From assembly GCA_950097015.1 (NCBI GenBank), contig CATNEN010000038.1, positions 21,595,001 to 21,659,000 on the forward strand: a stretch of DNA of 64,000 nt. Direction: 5' to 3'. Shown here piece after piece: positions 10,208 to 18,757 of this stretch (position 1 is its first letter; every line of letters starts with the position of its first letter). Both the position numbers and the translations under genes were made by a program. The DNA is from Macrostomum hystrix (taxonomy: Eukaryota > Platyhelminthes > Macrostomidae). A model generated the notes under the pieces. That model was not told the DNA's origin. It saw nothing but the letters and a program-made list of their open reading frames with translations, and did no database searches.

Positions 10208-10893
10208 AGTAGTATGCAAGAGGGGGCTTCTAGGACAAAAATAATCGCAGCCTCCATTATCCACAAACCATTACTTTTATTATTCCCGAAGAGATCAGGA
10301 AAATAGGGTCCCCGCCTCTCTCTAAAAAACTCCGTCTCCATATTCTAAATTCTATACTTCCCATATCATTTTGTGAGTTGAATATCTAGGACAAAAATTA
10401 TCGCAGCCTCCTTAATAAACAAACCATTACCTTTATTCTTCCCGAAGGTTCCCCGCCAATAAAAAATCTGTCTCTACAGTTTGTGAACTTGGACAAAAAA
10501 AATTATCGCTGCCACTCCCTAAAAGATCATGCCCAAAATAGTGAACCTGCAAAAAGCGTGCCAAGACAATCAAATTAGCACTAAAATCCCAATCCCCAAA
10601 CTCAAGACCCCAAACTTAGGGTGCTCATCCTCCGAAAAAAAAATTTAATTCTCATTAAAAATGCTCCCAATCGTCTCTCCAGGATCTTATTACAAAAGTC
10701 ATGAGCCTAATTACAAGAGTAAATACCGATGCAAACAAGAATGCAGCGAGTACATGAGAAAATATTGGCCCAACGTCGATATCAATGTCCCTAATATTAA
10801 TCAAGCTCTCCAAAGACACTGGTTTCATAAGTATGGAGTAACCATAAAGGACTATGACAGCTACTATAACTTTGCAGAAATCATTAAGCAGCT
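10208..10893 (+). repeat. Polinton left terminal inverted repeat
   Basis: About 686 bp, matching the inverse of 24948-25553. It contains three partial copies of a subrepeat (each starting AGGACAAAAAT or similar and ATCGCAGCCTCC) at about 10242, 10388 and 10493, where the right arm has only two. The inner part holds the 78-aa gene. The match ends at GCAGCT (10893), just before that gene's stop codon. Confidence 0.93.
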
Positions 10894-10897
10894 ATAG
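10661..10897 (+). CDS. 78-aa protein encoded inside the left TIR
   Basis: Intact frame from ATG 10661, preceded by CATTAAAA, the same leader as the polymerase gene. The product is small, rich in Tyr, Lys and Asn, without signal peptide or membrane segment (YRCKQECSEYMRKYWPNV near the middle). The coding region lies in the terminal repeat, so a second copy exists at 25179-24948, but there a Gln codon is a stop. No family recognised. Retention of the left frame suggests a real small protein, but chance cannot be excluded. Confidence 0.55.
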   Translation: MLPIVSPGSYYKSHEPNYKSKYRCKQECSEYMRKYWPNVDINVPNINQALQRHWFHKYGVTIKDYDSYYNFAEIIKQL

Positions 10898-11128
10898 ACT
10901 TTCGATACGCTTTAAGACTTCTAGACTGCATTAAAATCGATATTTTTACGTACAAGCGTATGATATTTTGCTGTGTGGTGGGTGGTGTTGAGCGGATTGG
11001 GTACGGCAGCTGTTTCTTGCCATAGTTCATTGCGCGAGCGGCGTTGGTAGTCACTCCCAGTTGGCTCTAGCCCCCCCCCAATACGCTACTTAAAGGAAGG
11101 TGTTGAATAGCCGCATGAGAACTCCACC

Positions 11129-11932
11129 ATGAGTCAAACCGGAACTTTTTTTTCAATAAACGGAATACGGTTTATCATGGCCTTGTCAAAAGAGACAAGA
11201 ATTGCAACGATTGCCGAACTGGCGGTCTCACTGTCATCTAAAGAAAGGTCGGCAATGGGAAGCAGACTGAGCAGCTGGAAAGAAGAAGAGTTGGTAAGGT
11301 TTCAGGCGAGCTTGGAAAAGCTTGAAGGTGTTCCGGTTAAGAAGAGGGCGCTTCCCAAGAAAAAGGAAGAGAGCGAGCGAGAGAGAGTTATTGCAAGGAT
11401 ATACGCGAAGCTGGAAGAGAATGAGAGTCGCGGTGTAAAGTTGTCTCTGGGTGCAATTTCCGATGGTCTCAACTTGGTCGCCACGAATTTGAATGGAACG
11501 ACAAAGGAAGACTTGGAAGCGAGGTTTAAGAAGCTGACCTATTCTATCGAGAACCTGTCAACTGCTAAGGCCATGATGCAGTTTGAACAGGGGCGCTTAA
11601 TTCAAGTTTTGGTTTACAAGCACAAAATGAATTTGGAAGAGCTCGCCACCACTTTCAACATCAGCAAGCGAACAGTGGGAGACTACGACAAATTTTACTC
11701 TCTCTGTATCACGTACCCAGGTCTAATATTTTCAAGCTACACAATGGGAACCCTGCTTCGCTATAAATCAGTGATTGAAGAGAAGGCAAAAATTGATGAA
11801 CGCTTTGCTGATATATTGAAGATGCAAATCGAGGGTATTTCCCTGGATGATCAATATGAGAAGGATATCAAGTGCTGGTATGAAGAAAGTAAGTACATAA
11901 CATTTTTGTTGCAAATTCTGAAAGAAAATTAG
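11129..11932 (+). CDS. Helix-turn-helix protein of unknown role (Polinton accessory)
   Basis: A 267-aa basic, mostly helical protein. A helix-turn-helix is visible at about residues 168-190 (LEELATTFNISKRTVGDYDK), the arrangement of a DNA-binding HTH. Residues 65-90 are Lys/Glu-rich (KKRALPKKKEESERER). It starts at ATG 11129 in a good animal initiation context (CCACCATGA), unlike every other gene of the element, which start after an A-rich run. It lies alone near the left end, transcribed inwards. It may be an early regulator or a captured gene. An ATG at residue 17 is a possible alternative start. No close family recognised. Confidence 0.75.
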   Translation: MSQTGTFFSINGIRFIMALSKETRIATIAELAVSLSSKERSAMGSRLSSWKEEELVRFQASLEKLEGVPVKKRALPKKKEESERERVIARIYAKLEENESRGVKLSLGAISDGLNLVATNLNGTTKEDLEARFKKLTYSIENLSTAKAMMQFEQGRLIQVLVYKHKMNLEELATTFNISKRTVGDYDKFYSLCITYPGLIFSSYTMGTLLRYKSVIEEKAKIDERFADILKMQIEGISLDDQYEKDIKCWYEESKYITFLLQILKEN

Positions 11933-12203
11933 TATAAAACAAACAAAACAAGTCGAACAAACAAACAAATTTAGGCATAGGAGAAGAAGAAGACGAAGCG
12001 GCCACAGTGGAGGTCTTGAACTGATCAAGACGAAGTACTGACTTTTGAATGACTATTATCTATGTTAAACAGTGTTGGCTTTTTTTCTCATTATTCAGTG
12101 TGTTAAAAACTTAATATGCTCTTATTTGTACTGGCATTTTTTCGCCTTCAGTAGTCCTTTATCTATTGGTGGAAGCATGTATATCTTTCAAAGCGCACGA
12201 AAG
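11933..12203. other. Polinton non-coding spacer
   Basis: Between the HTH gene and the 60-bp repeat; A-rich near 11935-11980, no gene seen. It probably contains the 3' end of the HTH transcript. Confidence 0.4.
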
Positions 12204-12378
12204 AGGCTCTCATTGGTTGCATTAATTTGACGAAAGTTCGTAAAAATCATGCGCAGCATAAAGCGGCTCTCATTGGTTGCATTAATTTGACGAAAGTTCG
12301 TAAAAATCATGCGCAGCATAAAGCGGCTCTCATTGGTTGCATTAATTTGACGAACGTTCGTAAAAATCATGCGCAGCA
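12204..12378. repeat. 60-bp tandem repeat (about 2.9 copies) with dyad core
   Basis: Three almost identical 60-bp units (GGCTCTCATTGGTTGCATTA at the start of each). Each contains a 12-bp dyad: ACGAAAGTTCGT in units 1 and 2 and the perfect palindrome ACGAACGTTCGT in unit 3. It sits in the only sizeable gene-free gap of the Polinton, so a binding site for a regulator or a replication or packaging signal is conceivable. Confidence 0.9.
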
Positions 12379-12446
12379 CGGGGAAAAAGCTTGCCCAGCT
12401 CAAGGATCCCCTGCCTAGCTTCAAAAGCACCCATTTAGTTCCTTGA

Positions 12447-12893
12447 TTAAACCCCTGCCTTATCAACCCCCAGCTCTTTCAGCAGTCCTCCTAGTTCCTT
12501 ACTTGGCGCATGCAACACAAAACCCACCCCACCAATCCCCAACCCCAACTTTGTCTTACCAAAAATAACAGCTTTAACTAGCTTCCGAGCGATCGATTCC
12601 CTCCACCCGCTTGAAGCCCCTATATTGTCTAGCATTCTGAGCATTTCTTTGTCCCAGCGAGTCTTCTCCTCTGGAAAATCCCTATACTTAATATCATGCC
12701 ACATACAGACAGAGTCTAGCTCGTTCACAGGCTCATGCCCAGGATTTGGATTATTGTTTTTATCTAGCTGTATTTCAAGCGGATTCAAAGGCCCGCAATA
12801 TTTGTAGCCGGGAATTGTCCAGCCTTTGTTTGCTTTTCGAAGCTTTTCTACCAGTCCATGTGAATCTAGTTTACCACCAAAGCGTTGCATCAT
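12447..12893 (-). CDS. Phospholipase A2-like protein (parvovirus VP1-type PLA2 domain)
   Basis: 148 aa. Shows the PLA2 signature: a calcium-loop-like YKYCGPLN (residues 30-37), then the catalytic HD pair in MWHDIKY (His66, Asp67). This is the layout of the VP1-unique PLA2 domain of parvoviruses, where it lets virions breach endosomal membranes. Residues 113-123 are Gly-rich and hydrophobic. It starts at ATG 12893 after TATAAAA, only 26 bp from the divergent integrase start. A virion-borne membrane lipase is the likely role (inference); loss of one Gly of the usual calcium-loop pattern is noted. Confidence 0.75.
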   Translation of the reverse strand: MMQRFGGKLDSHGLVEKLRKANKGWTIPGYKYCGPLNPLEIQLDKNNNPNPGHEPVNELDSVCMWHDIKYRDFPEEKTRWDKEMLRMLDNIGASSGWRESIARKLVKAVIFGKTKLGLGIGGVGFVLHAPSKELGGLLKELGVDKAGV

Positions 12894-12919
12894 TTTTATA
12901 AAAAATTAAATAAAAAATA
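12894..12919. promoter_or_regulatory. Bidirectional A/T spacer between PLA2-like and integrase genes
   Basis: 26 bp made only of A and T (TTTTATAAAAAATTAAATAA at its start). It must hold the start signals of both divergent genes, so the promoters are extremely compact or lie inside coding sequence. Confidence 0.5.
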
Positions 12920-13909
12920 ATGGCAGATCAGAAACTTCAAAAGCTCTACTACAGCGACAAAGGATTCTTTGTAGGAAAAAATGCAGTCACCAAACTCGCA
13001 GAACTAAGTAATGAATCAAAACAAACAGTTGAAAGATGGCTCTCTAAGCAAGCAGTTTACCAAGTCTATTTCCCACCTGTTAAATTTACAAGACCTCACT
13101 TTAACATCTATAAACCTAATGAAGCGCACCAAGCAGATCTTCTGTTTCTCCCCAATGACTCAGGCTACAAGTATGCGCTCACAGTTATAGACATTGCCTC
13201 CAGATATAAAGAAGCCAGACCGCTTAAAACTAAGAAGTCAGAAGCAGTTGCAGCTGCCCTCCAAGACATTTACAAAAACTCACCGCTCACATACCCACAA
13301 ACCTTTATGACTGATCCTGGCAAAGAATTCATGGGTGCAGTCAAATCCCTTATGGAAAAGAACAATACGAAAATGCGCTACGGAAGAACTGAGCTTCATA
13401 GAGACCAGGCTTTTGTTGAAAGATTCAATCTAACTCTAGCAAAGAGACTTTTCACAAAGCAGACAGCTGAAGAGCTGAAACTAAAAAGTGGCCAATACTA
13501 TACCAAGTGGACAGAAAGACTCCCCGCAGTAATAAGTCAACTGAACAATGAAGTATCTCGAATGACAAACCTGAAACCAAATACTGCCATCAAACAAGAC
13601 ACAGTTGAATCAAAACATCCGATCTCCCAATTCCCATTTCCAAAGCTCCCCGGCGTTTATTCTCCGGAAGTTCTTACTAACTCTGAATTCGTTCGCTTCC
13701 TTTACTTACCAGGAGAGCTGGAGAAGGACACAAAGAGAAGAGCAACAGACCCATACTTTAGTCTTGATGTACATAAGATAAACAGGCATTTCACATCAGC
13801 ATCCGGTGATTACTATTTTCTATCCCAAGACTTTAATTCAAAAGCCCCCACACGATCATTCACAAGGGCTGAGCTTCTAGTGATTCCACATGACACAGAA
13901 ATAAATTAA
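12920..13909 (+). CDS. Polinton integrase (RVE family)
   Basis: 329 aa. Retroviral-type integrase core with the catalytic triad Asp73 (HQADLLF), Asp132 (MTDPGKEF) and Glu167 (AFVERFN), the last two 35 residues apart. A short N-terminal helical region (about 1-50) precedes the core. The C-terminal 60 residues look like a small beta-barrel DNA-binding or chromo-like tail. It catalyses insertion of the element and makes the 6-bp duplication seen at the ends. The frame is intact. Confidence 0.95.
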   Translation: MADQKLQKLYYSDKGFFVGKNAVTKLAELSNESKQTVERWLSKQAVYQVYFPPVKFTRPHFNIYKPNEAHQADLLFLPNDSGYKYALTVIDIASRYKEARPLKTKKSEAVAAALQDIYKNSPLTYPQTFMTDPGKEFMGAVKSLMEKNNTKMRYGRTELHRDQAFVERFNLTLAKRLFTKQTAEELKLKSGQYYTKWTERLPAVISQLNNEVSRMTNLKPNTAIKQDTVESKHPISQFPFPKLPGVYSPEVLTNSEFVRFLYLPGELEKDTKRRATDPYFSLDVHKINRHFTSASGDYYFLSQDFNSKAPTRSFTRAELLVIPHDTEIN

Positions 13910-13928
13910 AAAAATTTTTTTAAATAAA

Positions 13929-14360
13929 ATGATTGAAACCAGAACCGTGAATAAAATTAGCCGAATTATCGACTCTAAGAAGCCAGGAGTTGTATCAATT
14001 AAAGGTGTCAGAGTCAAAGTAGATCCAATCCAGCATATGATCCATTGTAACAATCAAACACACAATATCACTGATGAGAAGACAGGCGGGATTCTTCCTT
14101 TGCTAACTCTTATCCCCATCATCGCAGGTGCTCTTGGTGCAGCAGGAGGTGTAGCCGGCGGAGTTGCATCAGCCGTGAAGGCTGGCAATGACAGAGCACA
14201 TCAACGAGAGATGGAGAATATCGCTAGAGAAAAAGGAGTCAGAATCGGAATGGGTAGTTGTGAATCTGATGAATCAGCTGATGAATCAGTCAGCAAATCA
14301 GAAATCGTTAAAGCCATCATGACACTGCATAAAGCAGGATTTACAATACTCCGGATGTGA
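13929..14360 (+). CDS. 143-aa protein with central Gly/Ala-rich hydrophobic segment
   Basis: Starts 19 bp after the integrase stop, leader ATAAA. Residues 53-83 form a strongly hydrophobic Gly/Ala segment (GGILPLLTLIPIIAGALG), followed by an acidic Ser/Glu stretch (SCESDESADES) and a short helical tail. Small membrane-active or DNA-condensing virion proteins with this look recur in Polintons and resemble adenovirus minor core proteins in composition only. A minor virion protein is the best guess. Confidence 0.7.
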   Translation: MIETRTVNKISRIIDSKKPGVVSIKGVRVKVDPIQHMIHCNNQTHNITDEKTGGILPLLTLIPIIAGALGAAGGVAGGVASAVKAGNDRAHQREMENIAREKGVRIGMGSCESDESADESVSKSEIVKAIMTLHKAGFTILRM

Positions 14361-14483
14361 AAACAGAACAGAACAGAATCTGCTCTAATAACTATATTTA
14401 GTACTGTTGGTAGTAGTTTGCCATACTTTACACTTTACTTGAGGGTGACTACCCTAAATTTTTTTTATAAGTTTTCATTAAAA

Positions 14484-17400
14484 ATGCCTAAAGCAATTCC
14501 AGAAAAAAAAATTGTCGAATCTTTCTTTCAAAATAATTGTCCTCAAGCTCAATCGTTTCAACAAAAAAGTCAAGTCCTGCAAGAGCTTTGCAGGCAGAAA
14601 TTCAATCAAGATCCAGGCTACCTCGGGAGCTATGCAATACAGCATGAAATTATTAATCAGCTTCTGCATTCAGAGCAGTACACACCAGTGAAGAAGCCGG
14701 CGACTGAGCATCAACAAAAGAGCCGCAGCTTAGTCAATAAGTATGAGACAGTCACAGGTCAAAATGTGTCGAAATACCCACAGAATAAGCAAGAGCAAGA
14801 AGATCTAGAACGTACAATCCACCAGGTTGAAGCAGAGCTACAAACTGAAGACATTAAATTTGCACAGAGAAAATTCACAGAGTATTATATTGAGTATACA
14901 ATCCAGGAAGACACCACAAATTCCCAATCCGACATTTACGACTTCAAAGACAGAATTCAATCAGTAATTGATCACACACTGAAGTCACGTAAGACCTTCA
15001 AGCTTCAGTTATCATTCAAGATTGAATTTTACATGCCTGCAAAACCCACTGAGCGTCTTGAATACTACATGACTACTAAAGCTCTACCCTTTACTCCCAC
15101 TGACACACAGGATCCTTTTCTTCAAGAGATCAGTAAAAAGATTGACGCCTTTACTTCCAGAGGATCAGGTTGGGTTGTCAATGGCATTCAAAAAGCTACA
15201 GTAATGATCATGAAATATGACCCTCTCAAAGCTTCATCATATATTGAGCTCCCGAAAAAGCTAGCGAGTAAAAAGGCTTGCATCAATGTGCAAAATTATG
15301 ACCAATGCTGCGCACTATGGGTAGTTTGGTCTGCAATATTGTATGAGAAAGATCGAGCCCATACAGAGAGAACTTCTCATTATAAAATGTATTTTGACGC
15401 AAAACTTTTAGAATGCCATGCTAAAGGAATTTCCTTCAATAGAGGCGGCTTGGCAATCGATCAAATCCCAAAGCTAGAGGAAGTCTTTAACAATAAAATC
15501 AGAATCACAGTCTTTGAATGGAATGAGAAGAGCGAAAAAGTACAATTAGTCAGAGCCAGCAAAAACACGCTAGATCCTGAAGGTAGGCGTCGCATAGATG
15601 TCGATCTTCTAATCATAGGTGATTTGCGAGAAAATGCCCACTACGTTTGGATTAAAGATCTTTCCAGGCTCCTCCACAAGCAAATGAACAATCATCATGA
15701 ATCGGTAGCAATCTGCCGTCTTTGTCTGAAGCATTATAGTGGACCCGATCGTGATGAAAAACTTAAAGAGCATGAACTGACCTGTGAAGATCATCCAACC
15801 AACTGCACACTTCCAACGGATAAGCATCTCAGATTTAAGAGTTATCACAAGATGGAGAAGCTCCCGTTTATAGTATACGCTGACTTTGAATGCACTATAA
15901 ACCCTGAAACCAATAAGCATGTCCCAAATTCTGTTGCGTATCTCTTTATTGGAAGAGACTCTTTTATTTGCTCAAACTATTTCTTAGGTGACCAGTGTGT
16001 TGAACAATTCATTTACTCGATGATGGAATTACAGAAAAATGTTGCTGCCATTCAGCCTGTTCCAATAACTATGTCCGATCAAGATGAAATCGACTTCGGA
16101 TCTGCAACTTATTGTCACATTTGCCGAAAGCTATTAACACCCTGCGACGCCAAAAACCACACAGTCAGAGACCACGATCACTTCACAGGAAAATTTAGAG
16201 GGGCAGCTCATAACACCTGTAATCTGAAACTACAGAAAAACATCCACGACCTTACCATTTTCTTCCATAACGGAAGGGGATATGATTATCACTTATTGGT
16301 TGAGAAGCTGGGTATGATACCAGGCATTAAACTAGATTGCATCGCAGAGAACAAAGAAAAGTTCAAGTGCATCGATATTAAGCAAGATTCAGGCAAGATT
16401 AAGATCAAAGATTCATTCCAGTTTCTGGCCGCCAGTCTCGATGCTTTGAGTAAAAATCTCACCGATGACCAATGTACTTATACCAAGATGCTGGCAGATT
16501 CCCTCAATCCTACCCCAGATTCATTTAAGCTTCTTAGAAAGAAAGGTGTCTACCCTTATGAATGTAATCGTGTCTTTGCAGAACCACTACCACCCAAGGA
16601 CAAGTTCTTTTCAAAGCTAACAAACTCTGGGATTTCTGATGAAGATTATGAGCATGCTCAGACTGTTTACAAACATTTTAACTGTCGAAACTTTCTTGAT
16701 TATCACATGCTTTACCTTTGGACTGATGTCTTTCTTCTAGCTGATGTATTTGAAACCTTTAGAAAGACCTGGTACTCTGCTTATGGTCTTGACCCCGCTC
16801 ATTATGTGTCTTTGCCTGCTACCAGTTGGGAATCATTGCTTAAAATGAAATGGGATCAAAATCCCAACTGGTACATCGAGCTGCTTACAGACATAGACAT
16901 GTACAACTTTATAGATTCATCTAAGAGAGGTGGCATCTCTATTTGTGTCCATAGGTATGCAAAGGCAAACAATCCGTATCTAGAAGACTATGATAAAGAA
17001 AAGCCTTCAAACTACATCCTTTACCTGGATGCCAACAACCTCTATGGTTGGGCTATGAGCCAAGATTTACCTGTTAGAGATTTTAGGTGGCTAACAGAAT
17101 GTAACACAGACTTTTCAATACCTGCGATCTATGAAGTTGATGTTGAAATCCCATGGGAACTTCACGACTATTTCTCTGACTTTGCCCCCTTCCCTGAGAA
17201 CATTAACTGTCCAAAGATAATCCAGTACAATGATGGAAGCTGGCAGCTATCTGAAAAAGAAAAAGAGCGTGTGAAAAAGTTAACACAAAATCTCATGAAC
17301 AAGACACGCTATAAAATCCACTACAAGCTGTTGCAGTATTTTATCTCCCTAGGTTGTAGGGTCACGAAAGTTCACAGAGCTCTCGCATTCACAGAAGAAG

Positions 17401-18275
17401 CGTGGATGAAGCCATACATAGAAAAAAACACCCAGTTTACAACTAAAGCAACAAACAGCTTTGACAAGGACCTGTTCAAGCTTGCAAACAACTCTGTCTA
17501 TGGCAAGACCCTAGAAAACGAACGCAACCGCACGAACCTGAAGCTCGTTACCTGTTATGAGCCTGGTGTCATTCAGAAAAGTTTATCAAAGCCCACTTTC
17601 AAAGAGCTTCATATCTTTAATGATTACTTGGGTGCCATACTGTTCTATAAGACTAAAGTTACCCTATGCAAGCCGATATTCACAGGTGTGACTGTACTTG
17701 ACGAATCGAAGCGCCTGATGTATGAAGTCTTCTATGACATGAAGCGGCAATATGGTGAACAACTGAAACTTCTATATACTGACACAGACTCCCTAATTCT
17801 AAACATACAGACTGAGGATGTCTATCAGGACATGTTGAATCAAAAACATCTGTATGACCTATCCGAATATCCAGAGTCCTTCAAGACTTTGAAAGGCGAT
17901 CAAGTACGCGACACTGGAAATCAAAAAGTTGTAGGAAAAATGAAGGATGAAACGGCTGGCACCCTCATTACAGAGTTTATCGGTTTGAGGGCAAAGTCCT
18001 ATTTTGTAAAAAGTTGTAAGTCTACCATTAAAAAATCAAAAGGAATCCCAAAACATGTTGTTAAAAACGATCTCCATGAAGCTTCATACAAGGACGCATT
18101 GATCAATAATAAAAGTACTACTCATGAATTTATGAAACTGCAGTCTAAGAACCACAATATTCACACAATTCAACAGAAAAAGATAGGCCTCTCAGGTGCC
18201 GATAACAAACGACATATCTTTGATGACAACATTAACAGCCTACCATTTGGACACTATAGATTAAATAATTTGTAA
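14484..18275 (+). CDS. polB: Protein-primed DNA polymerase B (Polinton PolB)
   Basis: About 1263 aa from ATG 14484 (leader CATTAAAA); an upstream in-frame TTG is not needed. The N-terminal third has the Polinton-specific region ending in a Cys2HisCys-type finger (CRLCLKHY, then HELTC). The exonuclease motifs follow: ExoI YADFECT (Asp467), ExoII HNGRGYDYH, ExoIII YLWTDVFLLAD. Between ExoI and ExoII sits an endonuclease-VII-like HNH zinc module (CHICRKLL, DHDHFTGKF about residue 563). Polymerase motifs: A DANNLYGWAM (about 848), B KLANNSVYGKT (about 1000), C YTDTDSL (about 1098). All catalytic acidic residues are present. It replicates the element, presumably with a terminal protein as primer. 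Confidence 0.97.
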   Translation: MPKAIPEKKIVESFFQNNCPQAQSFQQKSQVLQELCRQKFNQDPGYLGSYAIQHEIINQLLHSEQYTPVKKPATEHQQKSRSLVNKYETVTGQNVSKYPQNKQEQEDLERTIHQVEAELQTEDIKFAQRKFTEYYIEYTIQEDTTNSQSDIYDFKDRIQSVIDHTLKSRKTFKLQLSFKIEFYMPAKPTERLEYYMTTKALPFTPTDTQDPFLQEISKKIDAFTSRGSGWVVNGIQKATVMIMKYDPLKASSYIELPKKLASKKACINVQNYDQCCALWVVWSAILYEKDRAHTERTSHYKMYFDAKLLECHAKGISFNRGGLAIDQIPKLEEVFNNKIRITVFEWNEKSEKVQLVRASKNTLDPEGRRRIDVDLLIIGDLRENAHYVWIKDLSRLLHKQMNNHHESVAICRLCLKHYSGPDRDEKLKEHELTCEDHPTNCTLPTDKHLRFKSYHKMEKLPFIVYADFECTINPETNKHVPNSVAYLFIGRDSFICSNYFLGDQCVEQFIYSMMELQKNVAAIQPVPITMSDQDEIDFGSATYCHICRKLLTPCDAKNHTVRDHDHFTGKFRGAAHNTCNLKLQKNIHDLTIFFHNGRGYDYHLLVEKLGMIPGIKLDCIAENKEKFKCIDIKQDSGKIKIKDSFQFLAASLDALSKNLTDDQCTYTKMLADSLNPTPDSFKLLRKKGVYPYECNRVFAEPLPPKDKFFSKLTNSGISDEDYEHAQTVYKHFNCRNFLDYHMLYLWTDVFLLADVFETFRKTWYSAYGLDPAHYVSLPATSWESLLKMKWDQNPNWYIELLTDIDMYNFIDSSKRGGISICVHRYAKANNPYLEDYDKEKPSNYILYLDANNLYGWAMSQDLPVRDFRWLTECNTDFSIPAIYEVDVEIPWELHDYFSDFAPFPENINCPKIIQYNDGSWQLSEKEKERVKKLTQNLMNKTRYKIHYKLLQYFISLGCRVTKVHRALAFTEEAWMKPYIEKNTQFTTKATNSFDKDLFKLANNSVYGKTLENERNRTNLKLVTCYEPGVIQKSLSKPTFKELHIFNDYLGAILFYKTKVTLCKPIFTGVTVLDESKRLMYEVFYDMKRQYGEQLKLLYTDTDSLILNIQTEDVYQDMLNQKHLYDLSEYPESFKTLKGDQVRDTGNQKVVGKMKDETAGTLITEFIGLRAKSYFVKSCKSTIKKSKGIPKHVVKNDLHEASYKDALINNKSTTHEFMKLQSKNHNIHTIQQKKIGLSGADNKRHIFDDNINSLPFGHYRLNNL

Positions 18276-18291
18276 CATAATTTGTAAAAAA

Positions 18292-18690
18292 ATGACAACC
18301 AATATTTATTTAGAAGAGCTAGCTCAGCAATTAAAAATCCCAAACTTCCGAGGCGTCTTTATGAAGGATACACTGCCAGAAACCCCACTAGAAAAAGAAT
18401 GTGGAGTCATGAACTTTGACCCTGCAGAAAAGCCAGGTTCTCATTGGGTTTGTTGGGTAATTGATCCAATCCGTAAACACAAGTACTATTACTTTGATAG
18501 CTATGGAACTGCTGTACCTGAACAACTGAGAAATTATATGACTCATATGAGACATAAAATATACCGCTCAGACTTCATACTTCAGGGTATTAACAGTGAT
18601 ATTTGTGGTGAGCTATGTATGACTGTTTTGTATGCAATGACCCACACCCGAAAGAGTTACAAAGAAATCATTTTAGGGCTGAAAAAATAA
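18292..18690 (+). CDS. Adenain-like cysteine protease (capsid maturation)
   Basis: 132 aa, starting 16 bp after the polymerase stop with leader GTAAAAAA. The Ulp1/adenovirus-protease order is clear: His51 (GSHWVCW), Asp69 (YYFDSYG), Gln98 (ILQG) and Cys105 (DICGELC). It is short for the family but keeps all catalytic positions. In Polintons and adenoviruses this enzyme cleaves virion precursor proteins. Confidence 0.93.
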   Translation: MTTNIYLEELAQQLKIPNFRGVFMKDTLPETPLEKECGVMNFDPAEKPGSHWVCWVIDPIRKHKYYYFDSYGTAVPEQLRNYMTHMRHKIYRSDFILQGINSDICGELCMTVLYAMTHTRKSYKEIILGLKK

Positions 18691-18699
18691 TTTTTTTTA

Positions 18700-18757
18700 G
18701 GTCCTGTTAGGTCCTGTTAGGTCCTGTTAGGTCCTGTTAGGTCCTGTTAGGTCTTGT
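18700..18757. repeat. 10-bp tandem repeat, 6 copies, between convergent genes
   Basis: Six direct copies of TAGGTCCTGT (the last one varied) fill the gap between the protease gene and the convergent 208-aa gene, and supply the latter's stop codon. It may be a transcript-end or spacer sequence. Confidence 0.9.

Noticed and set aside
10061-10341. Minus-strand frames crossing the left Polinton end
   Set aside because: They run from TIR sequence into host flank, so a single protein spanning the junction is not natural.
14418-14483. Upstream extension of the DNA polymerase gene
   Set aside because: It has no ATG and the A-run leader with ATG at 14484 matches the other genes.
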